This document shows, in pieces, positions 1-7,161 of a stretch of DNA of 7,971 nucleotides. Position 1 is the first letter of the stretch. Every line of letters starts with the position of its first letter. Made by a program: the position numbers and the translations under genes. The stretch is from JAEHDI01 sp035455185. Its GTDB lineage: Bacteria; Acidobacteriota; Terriglobia; Bryobacterales; Bryobacteraceae. Where the stretch lies: contig DATIFQ010000538.1 in assembly GCA_035455185.1 (NCBI GenBank), positions 1 to 7,971 on the forward strand. Direction: 5' to 3'. The notes beneath the pieces were generated by a model. It worked only from the letters and a program-made list of their open reading frames with translations. It had not been told where the DNA came from and did not search any database.

Positions 1-209
1 TGGTTCCGGCGGGCAGCGTAGCCATCGGCGGAACCCAGACCGGAATATATCCGCTCCCATCCCCGGGAGGTTGGCGGATTATAGGCCGTACTTCGTTACG
101 GTTGTTCGAGCCACGCCGGCGGCCGCTGACGCTGATCGAGATGGGGGATCACGTTCGTTTTCGTCCTATTTCCGCGCGTGAGTTCAAAGAACTGGAGAGC
201 CGGTCGTAA
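1..209 (+). CDS. pxpB: 5-oxoprolinase subunit PxpB (KipI family), C-terminal fragment
   Basis: The 5' end lies outside the window; the readable frame begins at base 3 and ends at the TAA at 207-209. About 68 residues remain. They match the conserved C-terminus of the PxpB/KipI (allophanate hydrolase subunit 1-like) family: VPAGSVAIGGTQTGIYP, then SPGGWRIIGRT, LRLFEP and a closing GDHVRFRPIS segment. In this family PxpB works with PxpC and PxpA to hydrolyse 5-oxo-L-proline to L-glutamate using ATP in the cytoplasm; Bacillus KipI is also known as an inhibitor of the sporulation kinase KinA. The gene is followed after 2 nt by pxpC, as in most pxp operons. Identity is confident from the motifs and neighbours; nothing can be said about the N-terminal half. 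Confidence 0.9.
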   Translation, partial: VPAGSVAIGGTQTGIYPLPSPGGWRIIGRTSLRLFEPRRRPLTLIEMGDHVRFRPISAREFKELESRS

Positions 210-211
210 CT

Positions 212-1147
212 ATGCCAGGGTTGCGCGTGGTAGAACCCGGCTTCCTCTCAAGCGTTCAGGACCTTGGCCGATTTGGCTTTGCTCACCTTGGTATTTCTCC
301 GTGCGGCGCCGCCGATACATTTTCGTTGCGAGCGGGGAACCGATTGACTGGCAATCTTGATTCCGCCGCAGCAATCGAAATGACGCTCACCGGAGGGACA
401 TTCATTTTCGAGCAGGAGACGGTATTCGCTATCACCGGTTCAGATTTCGGAGCGTCCGTGGGTGGCCGGCCCGTGACTTGCTGGGCGGCGACGCACGCGG
501 AAGCAGGCGCGCAACTTCGCCTTGGCGGCGCGCGCGACGGCGCGCGCTGCTACCTTTGCGTAAGCGGTGGAATTGTGGTGGACGATTTCCTGGGCAGCGC
601 GTCAACCGATCTCCGCGCCAATTTCGGAGGCCTTGAGGGGCGTCCGTTGAGGAAAGGAGATCGGCTGGAGATCGGACAGAGAGCGAATCCCATGCCTGGC
701 GTCGATGCACGACCGCTCCGGTACTATGTCAGGCACAGCACGTTGCGAGTCACACGGGGGCCTCAAGCACGTTTATTCCCCTCGGACGCACTAGGACGCC
801 TTTGCGATGGCGCTTACACCGTGAGTAATGACTCCAGCCGCCTCGGTGTCCGCCTTTTTGGTGGATCGATACGGGCTTCATCCCGGGTGCAGCTCCTGAC
901 CGAAGGAGTCTCGCTGGGTGCGGTTCAAGTGCCGCCTGACGGGCAGCCAATCATCCTATTTGTGGACCAGCAGACGACGGGCGGATACCCGAAGCTCGCC
1001 AACGTGATCCTGGCGGATCTGCCGCGGGTGGGGCAGTTAGCTCCGCGAAGTGAGGTGCGATTTGTGGAAGTCGATGTCGCCACGGCTCACGCGGCGCTGC
1101 GCGAGCGCGAAGCCCGCCTAACAGCCGTGTTGCGTGGTGAAGCGTGA
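212..1147 (+). CDS. pxpC: 5-oxoprolinase subunit PxpC (KipA family, biotin-dependent carboxyltransferase-like)
   Basis: 311 aa, close to the usual length for PxpC/KipA. Family signatures run in order: DLGRFGFAHLGISPCGAAD (about 17-35), NRLTGN (43-48), ITGSDFGASVGG (74-85), GSASTDLRANFGGLEGRPL (128-146) followed by a KGD turn, VSNDSSRLGVRLFGG (204-218), TEGVSLGAVQVPPDGQPI (230-247) and TTGGYPKLANVI (255-266). This is the allophanate hydrolase subunit 2 fold; in the PxpABC complex it takes part in ATP-driven opening of the 5-oxoproline ring to glutamate. ATG 212 is chosen because it begins 2 nt after pxpB stops and gives the normal PxpC N-terminus; a GGAG at 194-197 is rather far (14 nt), so translation is probably coupled to pxpB. 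The stop overlaps the next gene's GTG by 4 nt. No frameshift or missing block is evident. Confidence 0.95.
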   Translation: MPGLRVVEPGFLSSVQDLGRFGFAHLGISPCGAADTFSLRAGNRLTGNLDSAAAIEMTLTGGTFIFEQETVFAITGSDFGASVGGRPVTCWAATHAEAGAQLRLGGARDGARCYLCVSGGIVVDDFLGSASTDLRANFGGLEGRPLRKGDRLEIGQRANPMPGVDARPLRYYVRHSTLRVTRGPQARLFPSDALGRLCDGAYTVSNDSSRLGVRLFGGSIRASSRVQLLTEGVSLGAVQVPPDGQPIILFVDQQTTGGYPKLANVILADLPRVGQLAPRSEVRFVEVDVATAHAALREREARLTAVLRGEA

Positions 1148-2364
1148 GCAGCAAGGCCGCGTGGTGGCGGGACATCACCGGAAGCCAGTGGCGCACTCTA
1201 GTAGCTGCGCTCGTGGGTTGGATGTTGGACGCGATGGATATGATGTTGTTCACATTCGCCCTAAACCCAATTCGCGCTGAATTTCAATTGACCGGGAGCG
1301 GAGTTGGCAGCGTTGCTGCGGCGGCATTACTGACATCGGCCGCAGGGGGCATACTATTCGGGTTTCTTGCCGACCGCTACGGGCGTGCTCGCGCATTGAG
1401 CTGGTCGATCCTGATCTACTCGTTTGCCACGGCGCTGACGGCGACCTCACGCTCGCTTGAGGAGCTACTGATTTGGCGAATGTTGCTTGGTATAGGGATG
1501 GGGGGCGAGTGGTCGGCAGGAGCGGTCCTCGTTGCAGAAACCTGGCCGGCGGAGCATAGGGGCAAAGCGATCGGGATCATGCAGTCGGGGTGGGCGGCAG
1601 GATACCTGCTGGCGGCTCTGCTGTCGGCGGCCATCCTGCCCTCGTATGGATGGCGGTGGTTGTTCCTGCTGGGCGCACTGCCCGCCCTGTTGGCAGTCTG
1701 GATACGGCGCCAAGTAGAGGAGCCCAAAGGCTGGCGCGTGTCGAAGAAAGGTGGTGGCGGGATTTCCTTGTCGCTCGTTGCGGTACGAGGTCGTATCCTA
1801 CGTGCTTCGCTGCTGACCACCTGTGTTCTCTTCGCGTATTGGGGACTGTTCACGTGGCTGCCGGCTTATCTGGGCACAGCGCGGGAGCTAGGAGGGGCCG
1901 GCCTGAGCATCGTAAAGACATCGGCCTGGATGGTCCCGGTTCAGATTGGGGCGTTGTTTGGGTACCTGAGTTTCGGCTTTCTAGCGGACCGCTTCGGGCG
2001 CCGGCCGGTTTTCATCACTTTCGTGTTGGCGGCGGCTGTGCTTGTGCCGGTTTATGGCTGGTCGGCGCGGTGGGTTGGTGTTCTGCTGGTGCTAGGGCCT
2101 CTGATTGGCTTCTTTGGGCACGGATACTTCAGCGTGTTTGGGGCGATGCTTGCCGAACTATTCCCAGTAAGGATCCGTGGCACGGCGCAAGGTCTCTCTT
2201 ACAACGTGGGGAGAGCGGCGAGCGCACTGGCGCCGGTTGCGATCGGGATGCTCGCCGACCGCTTTGGGATCGGGCCAGCGCTAGCGTTGACTTCGGCCTT
2301 CTTTATTGCCGGCGCGGGACTGATTCTGTGTCTCCCTGAAACCAAAGCGGTCTCCCTTTCATAA
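1144..2364 (+). CDS. MFS transporter within the 5-oxoprolinase operon
   Basis: 406 aa, GTG start overlapping the pxpC stop (GTGA), with a weak GGTG at 1136-1139; this implies translational coupling. The protein is hydrophobic throughout, with about 12 likely helices in two halves split by a basic/Gly linker (about 187-206). Major facilitator hallmarks are clear: an acidic first helix (LDAMD, 28-32), motif A GFLADRYGRAR (73-83), GIGMGGEWSAGAVLVAETWP (116-135), its second-half repeat GFLADRFGRRP (278-288), and LPETK at the C-terminus (397-401). The GGEWSAG segment and acidic helix 1 resemble the sialate/monocarboxylate and metabolite:H+ symporter branches, which import small organic acids. The substrate is not readable from sequence; the operon suggests 5-oxoproline or a related amino or carboxylic acid (inference). 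It sits in the inner membrane. Confidence 0.92.
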   Translation: MSSKAAWWRDITGSQWRTLVAALVGWMLDAMDMMLFTFALNPIRAEFQLTGSGVGSVAAAALLTSAAGGILFGFLADRYGRARALSWSILIYSFATALTATSRSLEELLIWRMLLGIGMGGEWSAGAVLVAETWPAEHRGKAIGIMQSGWAAGYLLAALLSAAILPSYGWRWLFLLGALPALLAVWIRRQVEEPKGWRVSKKGGGGISLSLVAVRGRILRASLLTTCVLFAYWGLFTWLPAYLGTARELGGAGLSIVKTSAWMVPVQIGALFGYLSFGFLADRFGRRPVFITFVLAAAVLVPVYGWSARWVGVLLVLGPLIGFFGHGYFSVFGAMLAELFPVRIRGTAQGLSYNVGRAASALAPVAIGMLADRFGIGPALALTSAFFIAGAGLILCLPETKAVSLS

Positions 2365-2375
2365 TGGTGGGGAAA

Positions 2376-3104
2376 ATGCGGCTATGGCTGAATTCCGACG
2401 TGGGTGAACGGCCCGAGGCCTTGCTGGACGGGAGCGAAGAGGAGTTGATACGTCTGCTGGATTGGGCGAACATTGCCTGTGGCGGCCACGCCGGCGATGA
2501 GGCATCAATGGCGCACGTCGTGCGGTTGTGCCGGAAGCACTGCGTGCAGATAGGTGCACACCCGAGCTACCCGGATCGAGAACGTTTCGGCCGCGCCGTT
2601 GTCGACCTGCCCGGGCAAGTGATTTCGCAGTTCGTGTTTGAGCAGGTCAAATCGCTGGACACCGTCGCACGGGCCCAGGGCGAGCAAGTGCGGCACATCA
2701 AACCGCATGGGGCACTGTACAACCGGGCGGCCAGGGATCGGGCGGTGGCGCTTGCGATTGGTGAGGGCGTGGGCCGCTGGAACCGGAAGGCGGTGCTGGT
2801 CGGCCTAGCAGGCTCCGGCATGCTGGATGTCTGGCGGGAACAGGGCTTTTCCATTGCGGCCGAGGCTTTTGCAGACCGCCGTTACGAGCCGGACGGTTCG
2901 TTGCGGGCACGATCCTTTCCCGATGCGCTTATAACGGACCCGGCAGAAGCCGTCGCGCAAGCGCTGCTGGTCTCCGGGGGCCGGGTTCGCGCCTGGGACG
3001 GCAGCGAGGTTGCGGTAAGCGCGGGGACGATCTGTATCCACAGCGACACGCCGGAGGCGCTGGCAATCGCGCGAGCAGTTGATGGAGTGCTGCGGCACGC
3101 ATAG
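2376..3104 (+). CDS. pxpA: 5-oxoprolinase subunit PxpA (LamB/YcsF family)
   Basis: 242 aa from ATG 2376. Conserved LamB/YcsF motifs in order: LNSDVGE (5-11; often LNCDLGE), ANIACGGHAGD (31-41), GAHPSYPDRERFGR (60-73), HIKPHGALYN (107-116), EAFADRRYEPDGSLRARS (163-180) and ICIHSDTP (219-226). His, Asp and Glu residues in these motifs form the presumed active site of the deacetylase-like barrel fold. PxpA completes the PxpABC 5-oxoprolinase that makes L-glutamate from pyroglutamate in the cytoplasm. An earlier in-frame ATG at 2364 overlaps the MFS stop (TAATG) and would add four residues (MVGK). I prefer 2376 because GGTGG at 2366-2370 sits 5 nt before it and the family N-terminus starts there; coupling from 2364 remains possible. 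Last clear gene of the operon. Confidence 0.93.
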   Translation: MRLWLNSDVGERPEALLDGSEEELIRLLDWANIACGGHAGDEASMAHVVRLCRKHCVQIGAHPSYPDRERFGRAVVDLPGQVISQFVFEQVKSLDTVARAQGEQVRHIKPHGALYNRAARDRAVALAIGEGVGRWNRKAVLVGLAGSGMLDVWREQGFSIAAEAFADRRYEPDGSLRARSFPDALITDPAEAVAQALLVSGGRVRAWDGSEVAVSAGTICIHSDTPEALAIARAVDGVLRHA

Positions 3105-3255
3105 AGCCGTCGCAGCATCGTTCTCGCGGCGCCGCCTCGGCATGGTCTGCACGCCGGCCAACTTCGCCCTGTTTCCGTGCACGCTGGGATACCTGCTGCT
3201 CTACGCCGGATGGGTCCACGCGCGGCAGGTGAGAATGGCGATGCGAGGCGGGTAA
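3082..3255 (+). CDS. possible small one-helix membrane protein (57 aa, unverified)
   Basis: An open frame of 57 codons starts at ATG 3082 inside the last 23 nt of pxpA, in another frame, and stops at TAA 3253-3255. An internal ATG at 3142 would give 37 aa. The N-terminal part is Cys- and Arg-rich (MECCGTHR, then SRRRLG) and the second half holds one hydrophobic stretch, FALFPCTLGYLLLYAGWV (about 28-45), followed by a basic tail (HARQVRMAMRGG), an arrangement typical of a small inner-membrane protein. There is no convincing ribosome binding site at either start. I do not recognise a family. In GC-rich DNA an open frame of this length can arise by chance, so this may simply be non-coding sequence after the pxp operon. 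Confidence 0.2.
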   Translation: MECCGTHRAVAASFSRRRLGMVCTPANFALFPCTLGYLLLYAGWVHARQVRMAMRGG

Positions 3256-3326
3256 AGCGAAGCCTGACGGAACCAAAAAAGAATAATATTTAACGTTCCA
3301 CGGTGACGGGCACGGTTCCCCACCTC

Positions 3327-3356
3327 TTGACATCGGCCCCGTGCGTTGACTACGAT
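3327..3356 (+). promoter_or_regulatory. sigma70-type promoter of the TonB-dependent receptor gene
   Basis: A perfect -35 hexamer TTGACA (3327-3332), an 18-nt spacer, and TACGAT (3351-3356; 4 of 6 matches to TATAAT). Transcription would start near 3363, leaving a leader of about 30 nt before the ribosome binding site and ATG 3396. The position argues that the receptor gene is transcribed independently of the pxp operon and that its reading frame upstream of 3396 is not translated. Confidence 0.6.
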
Positions 3357-3374
3357 TCTCGACGCATTCTCGAC
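3355..3374 (+). repeat. tandem direct repeat ATTCTCGAC at the promoter start region
   Basis: The 9-mer ATTCTCGAC occurs at 3355-3363 and again at 3366-3374, an 11-nt period, i.e. about one helical turn. It overlaps the end of the predicted -10 box and covers the likely transcription start. Direct repeats placed like this can bind a regulator on one face of the helix, so it is a candidate operator; binding is an inference and chance similarity cannot be excluded. Confidence 0.4.
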
Positions 3375-3385
3375 ACAGGCAGCTT

Positions 3386-3390
3386 GGAGG
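3386..3390 (+). promoter_or_regulatory. ribosome binding site that fixes the receptor start at 3396
   Basis: GGAGG, a strong Shine-Dalgarno match, lies 5 nt before ATG 3396. The frame is open back to a GTG at 3303, but that region contains the promoter, so this site decides the start. Confidence 0.8.
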
Positions 3391-3395
3391 TTGGA

Positions 3396-6300
3396 ATGAA
3401 CTGTTCCTTGCAAATGCTAAGAAAGTCTCTCCTCCTGCTGGTTATTGCCAGCATCCCATTGGCGGCCCAGACCGGCAACGGCATCGTTCGAGGTACCGTG
3501 CTGGACGCGACAAAGGCCGCCATTCCATCGGCGAAAGTAACCCTGACGAATACAGCGACGGGCATAGCGCGCGGCGCACAATCGTCGGCTGTCGGTATCT
3601 ACTACTTTGGCGCGGTTCCCGTCGGCCCGTATACCTTGGCCGTCGAGGCCCAGGGCTTCAAGAAATGGTCGGGCACACTCACGGTCGAGGTCGGCCAGGT
3701 GGTCGTGATCGACCCATCCCTGGAGGTCGGCGCGCTTGAGGCCACGGTCGAGGTCACGGGCGCCGCTCCCGTCCTGACGACCGAGGGCATGCAGGTTGCA
3801 GACGTCAAAGACGCCTTGCGCATCCAGATGTTGCCGCTCAACGGGCGCGTGATCACCAACCTGTTCAACCTCACGCCCGGCGTCGAGGGCGGCGGCAACC
3901 CCCGGGTCAACGGCATGAAGGTCGGGTCCGCTGAGATGTTGCTCGATGGAATTTCGCTGGTTGACCGCTTCGGCGGCGGCATCTCGCGTGTGACCCCGAG
4001 CCTCGATACCATTCAGGAGTACCGCGTGGAGACCGCCGGTTCGGGAGCGCAGTACTCCCGTCCGACGACATTCACGATGGTAAGCAAGAGCGGAACCAAC
4101 GAAATCCACGGCGCGGCTTTCTGGACGCACCGCAACAACTTTGGCGGCCTTCGTGCCCGCCAGAGGCAGGACACTGCCGTCGATCCGGTGACAGGAAAGT
4201 TCGTGCAGAGCCAGTACATCCGCAACGAATACGGTGTCTCGGCCGGCGGGCCGGTCATCAAGAACAAGACGTTCTGGTTCTTCTCCTATGAAGGCCAGAA
4301 GGAACGCCAGGGCCGTTTTGCGCGGACCCAGGCTCCCACTGACGCCATCTGGAACGGCGACTTCAGCACGATGACGGACTACGACTACAACCCGATCACT
4401 ATCTATAACCCACTGACGACCAACGCCCAAGGCGTCCGGACGCCGTTTGAGGGCAACAAGATCCCGTCCAACCTGATCCAGCCGATCGCCGCGACAATGC
4501 GCAGTATTTCGGCGGCGCCCACCGATCTGACGGCGGACCCGTGGACCGAACCGAACTTCACGGCTTATTACCCGAACAAGGCCGACGTGACGATGTATAC
4601 GGCCAAGGGTGACCACGTCTTTTCCGAGAAGGACAACGTCTCCGGGCGGTTCACGAGGTCGGTGCGGCCGAGAAAGATCCTGGGTGGCGTGTACGGGTAT
4701 CCTCCTCCGGGCACGACGGATTCCGGCGGGAGCAGCCGTTCGGACGCAAGCATGAACTCCATGTATGCGCGCTGGAACCATGTGTTCTCGCCGACGTTCA
4801 TGAACGAGTTTCAGGCCTCCGCGCACCGCTCCTCGAATAGCTCGGGTACGACGGGGGACAACACGAACTGGGCGGACAAGCTAGGGTTCCCCAACCCGTT
4901 TGGCGTTACCGGGTGGCCCACCATCTGCACGGATGCCCCGTTCTACTATTGGGGCTGCTGGGACGGAGACAATCGCGGCGACCAGCAGTTGACCCAATTC
5001 CAGCTGGAGGATAATACCACCTGGATCAAGGGGAAGCACACCGTTAAGGTTGGTTTCAAGGGACGGCAGGAATACAACAACGTGCGCGAGCTTCAGCAGG
5101 CCCAGGGCTCCCATTCCTTCTACGGTTCCTGGACGGCGTTGTACGACCCCGCAGAGGAGCAGGGCGTTTCTTACACAGGCAGCGGTTTCGCCGGCATGTT
5201 GATGGGTCTGCCTACGTATCTTTCGAACCAGTACAACCGCGGATATTTCTATTTCCAGCAGAAGGAGATTGGCCTCTACTTCCAGGACACATGGAAGGTA
5301 AGTTCACGGCTGACTCTGGACCTGGGACTCCGTTTCGACAAGTGGACAGTCTACCACGAGAAATACAACCGTCTTGTCAACCTGGACATCACCGACTACG
5401 CCGGCAAGATGGAGGTCTTCACGCCGCACGACACCAAGATGGAATCGATTCCAGGTATTCCAAAGTCGGTTCTGGCATCATGGGCCGCTCGGGGGCTGTC
5501 CTGGAAAACCGCGAAGGAAGTTGGTTTCCCGGCGAGCTTACTGCCGGCCGACAACAACAACTTCGCCCCGCGTCTTGGCGCGGCCTACCGTTTCTCCGAA
5601 AAGTGGGTCTTGCGGGCGGGTTTCGGAATGTATTACTGGCCGATGCCGTTGTCGCAGATCCTTCAGAGCTCGCGCACAAATCCACCGCTGAACCTCCGGT
5701 TTGAGAACCAGATTGACAACCTGAACGGCAAGAACTGGGTCTACGGACTGTCATCCGTCCCGGCCGCGACTGACTACATTGGAAAGGCGACCGTCAATAC
5801 GGAAGGCATCGTGGAACTACCCTCTTCGGCACAGGGCATGATGCCCTGGGACATCCACGCATGGAGCGACAACCAGATGCGGGAGTGGACCTTTACCATC
5901 GAGCGGGAGTTGATGAAGGAAACCGCCCTCCGGTTGAGCTACATCGGCAACCACGGAAGCAACCTCGAACAACGCTGGCGTTGGAACGACGCCGAATCCC
6001 AGTGGAACTACCAGGCCCGCACGGGGTTGCAGGCACAGACCAACGCGGATCTGCGCCGGGTCAACCCGAACTGGGACAGTGGCTGTTGCCAGGCGCCGAT
6101 CCGTCACAACGGCTTCTCCAACAACCATTCGTTCCAGGCGGAGGTCGAGCGGCGATACTCGAACGGCCTCGCCTTCCAGTGGTTCTACACGATCTCGCAC
6201 GCTATGACCACCAATGATGCCGGTGGCTTCACGTACGGGTCCAGCAGGATCAACTCGAGCGGCAGCGGCACGATCTACGCCGTGCCCGAAAACCGCCTGA

Positions 6301-7028
6301 TCATCGGCGAACCGAACCTCAGCGAAGATCAGCGCTTGCGCTTCGGCTACGCGAACTCCGACGCCGTACCGGCCCACCGGATCCGGTGGAACGGTATTTA
6401 CGACCTCCCATTCGGTAAGGGGAAGAAGTACGCCGGCAATGTTTCCAGCGCTCTGAATCACGTTGTGGGCGGCTGGCAGATCGCGTTCATCGGCGAGTGG
6501 CGCGGCGGCAACTGGATGAGCGTGGATTCCGGCAGGTACTTGTTCGGCGATCCGACGCTCACGGCGGACGAGCGCCTGACGATGACCTATGCCGGGCGCA
6601 CCCAGCGCCTTTGGTTCAAGGGCGATATGAACCCGACTCAAGCCTCCGGCGTCGATCAGGCGAAGTTGACGGCGCTTGTTCCGGTGGATCGCTCGCAGCG
6701 AGTGTTGAGACCGGTGGGCGACAAGTTTGACAACAGAATTCCGCAGATGCTTGCGAACGGCACCGTCCGCTACACCGGCGTCAACGACATGTTGAACTGG
6801 AACGCGCGGAACTTCTTCCGCGGTCCCGGAGCATGGAATCAGGATGTCTCCGTGTTCAAGTACTTCTCCTTCACCGAGAAGACGAAGCTTCGCTTCACGG
6901 CGGATTTTTTCAACGCAACCAACAGTCCGATGGACAACAATCCCAGCTCGGGAACTGGATTGCAGGACCTCAGCACCCAGCCCAACGACCCGCGCATCAT
7001 TCAGTTGACACTCCGTCTGGAGTGGTAA
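3396..7028 (+). CDS. TonB-dependent receptor, Oar-like, with N-terminal carboxypeptidase-regulatory-like domain
   Basis: 1210 aa, typical of the large Oar-type outer-membrane receptors of Acidobacteriota. Residues 1 to about 25 are a signal peptide: basic LRK, hydrophobic core SLLLLVIASIPLAA, cleavage near Q25. A carboxypeptidase-regulatory-like beta-sandwich follows (about 28-112; GIVRGTVLDATKAAIPSAKV, GPYTLAVEAQGF). A short LEATVEVTG stretch (114-122) may serve as a TonB box. The plug domain (about 124-240) shows LPLNGR, LTPGV, RVNG, LLDGISLVD, IQEYRVET and MVSKSGTNEIHGAAF. The rest is the beta-barrel, with repeated amphipathic aromatic strands (for example WVLRAGFGMYYW), ending in LTLRLEW with a terminal aromatic residue as in many barrel proteins. 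Such proteins import large or scarce nutrients using TonB-ExbBD energy; the substrate cannot be read here. Start 3396 is set by GGAGG and the promoter. The frame is intact. Confidence 0.93.
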   Translation: MNCSLQMLRKSLLLLVIASIPLAAQTGNGIVRGTVLDATKAAIPSAKVTLTNTATGIARGAQSSAVGIYYFGAVPVGPYTLAVEAQGFKKWSGTLTVEVGQVVVIDPSLEVGALEATVEVTGAAPVLTTEGMQVADVKDALRIQMLPLNGRVITNLFNLTPGVEGGGNPRVNGMKVGSAEMLLDGISLVDRFGGGISRVTPSLDTIQEYRVETAGSGAQYSRPTTFTMVSKSGTNEIHGAAFWTHRNNFGGLRARQRQDTAVDPVTGKFVQSQYIRNEYGVSAGGPVIKNKTFWFFSYEGQKERQGRFARTQAPTDAIWNGDFSTMTDYDYNPITIYNPLTTNAQGVRTPFEGNKIPSNLIQPIAATMRSISAAPTDLTADPWTEPNFTAYYPNKADVTMYTAKGDHVFSEKDNVSGRFTRSVRPRKILGGVYGYPPPGTTDSGGSSRSDASMNSMYARWNHVFSPTFMNEFQASAHRSSNSSGTTGDNTNWADKLGFPNPFGVTGWPTICTDAPFYYWGCWDGDNRGDQQLTQFQLEDNTTWIKGKHTVKVGFKGRQEYNNVRELQQAQGSHSFYGSWTALYDPAEEQGVSYTGSGFAGMLMGLPTYLSNQYNRGYFYFQQKEIGLYFQDTWKVSSRLTLDLGLRFDKWTVYHEKYNRLVNLDITDYAGKMEVFTPHDTKMESIPGIPKSVLASWAARGLSWKTAKEVGFPASLLPADNNNFAPRLGAAYRFSEKWVLRAGFGMYYWPMPLSQILQSSRTNPPLNLRFENQIDNLNGKNWVYGLSSVPAATDYIGKATVNTEGIVELPSSAQGMMPWDIHAWSDNQMREWTFTIERELMKETALRLSYIGNHGSNLEQRWRWNDAESQWNYQARTGLQAQTNADLRRVNPNWDSGCCQAPIRHNGFSNNHSFQAEVERRYSNGLAFQWFYTISHAMTTNDAGGFTYGSSRINSSGSGTIYAVPENRLIIGEPNLSEDQRLRFGYANSDAVPAHRIRWNGIYDLPFGKGKKYAGNVSSALNHVVGGWQIAFIGEWRGGNWMSVDSGRYLFGDPTLTADERLTMTYAGRTQRLWFKGDMNPTQASGVDQAKLTALVPVDRSQRVLRPVGDKFDNRIPQMLANGTVRYTGVNDMLNWNARNFFRGPGAWNQDVSVFKYFSFTEKTKLRFTADFFNATNSPMDNNPSSGTGLQDLSTQPNDPRIIQLTLRLEW

Positions 7029-7049
7029 CCGGCTGGCTTTTCCTAACTC

Positions 7050-7073
7050 GGGGCACGGTTCCGGCCGTGCCCC
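7050..7073 (+). terminator. hairpin after the receptor gene, likely transcription terminator
   Basis: A perfect 9-bp stem GGGGCACGG/CCGTGCCCC with a 6-nt loop TTCCGG begins 21 nt after the receptor stop codon. The stem is GC-rich and position is right for a terminator, but no T-run follows on either strand, so it may instead act as a weak terminator or as a 3'-end stabilising structure between convergent genes. Confidence 0.5.
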
Positions 7074-7161
7074 AGTAAGCGCGGTTCCCTCTTCGGAGGC
7101 CGTCGGGACGGCTACGCCCTATTCGTGATTTGATGGCGAAGTGGTAGTCAGTCCCCATTTC

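Noticed and set aside
1590..2339. Plus-strand 249-codon frame inside the MFS gene
   Set aside because: Out-of-frame reading of the transporter; the transporter frame carries duplicated MFS motifs and this frame carries none.
3269..3299. Inverted repeat GGAAC/GTTCC flanking the AT-rich patch, as a terminator of the pxp operon
   Set aside because: Only 5-bp arms with a 21-nt loop; too weak to call a terminator or operator.
3303..3395. N-terminal extension of the receptor frame back to GTG 3303 (31 extra residues)
   Set aside because: It would place 31 residues before the signal peptide and overlaps the consensus promoter; the GGAGG site fits ATG 3396.
3417..4826. Long minus-strand open frame of 469 codons within the receptor gene
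   Set aside because: It is antisense to the N-terminal, plug and early barrel region of a clearly coding gene; its Arg/Val/Asp-rich composition is that expected from the complement of GC-rich codons, and no family features are visible.
5817..6641. Minus-strand open frame of 274 codons within the receptor barrel
   Set aside because: Also a shadow of the receptor's codon bias, with no recognisable motif or ribosome binding site.
3308..7062. Shared 12-mer GGGCACGGTTCC before (3308-3319) and after (7051-7062) the receptor gene, as possible flanking repeats
   Set aside because: One or two 12-mer coincidences are expected by chance in a window of this size, the copy at 7051 is explained by the hairpin, and no target-site duplication or mobile gene accompanies them.
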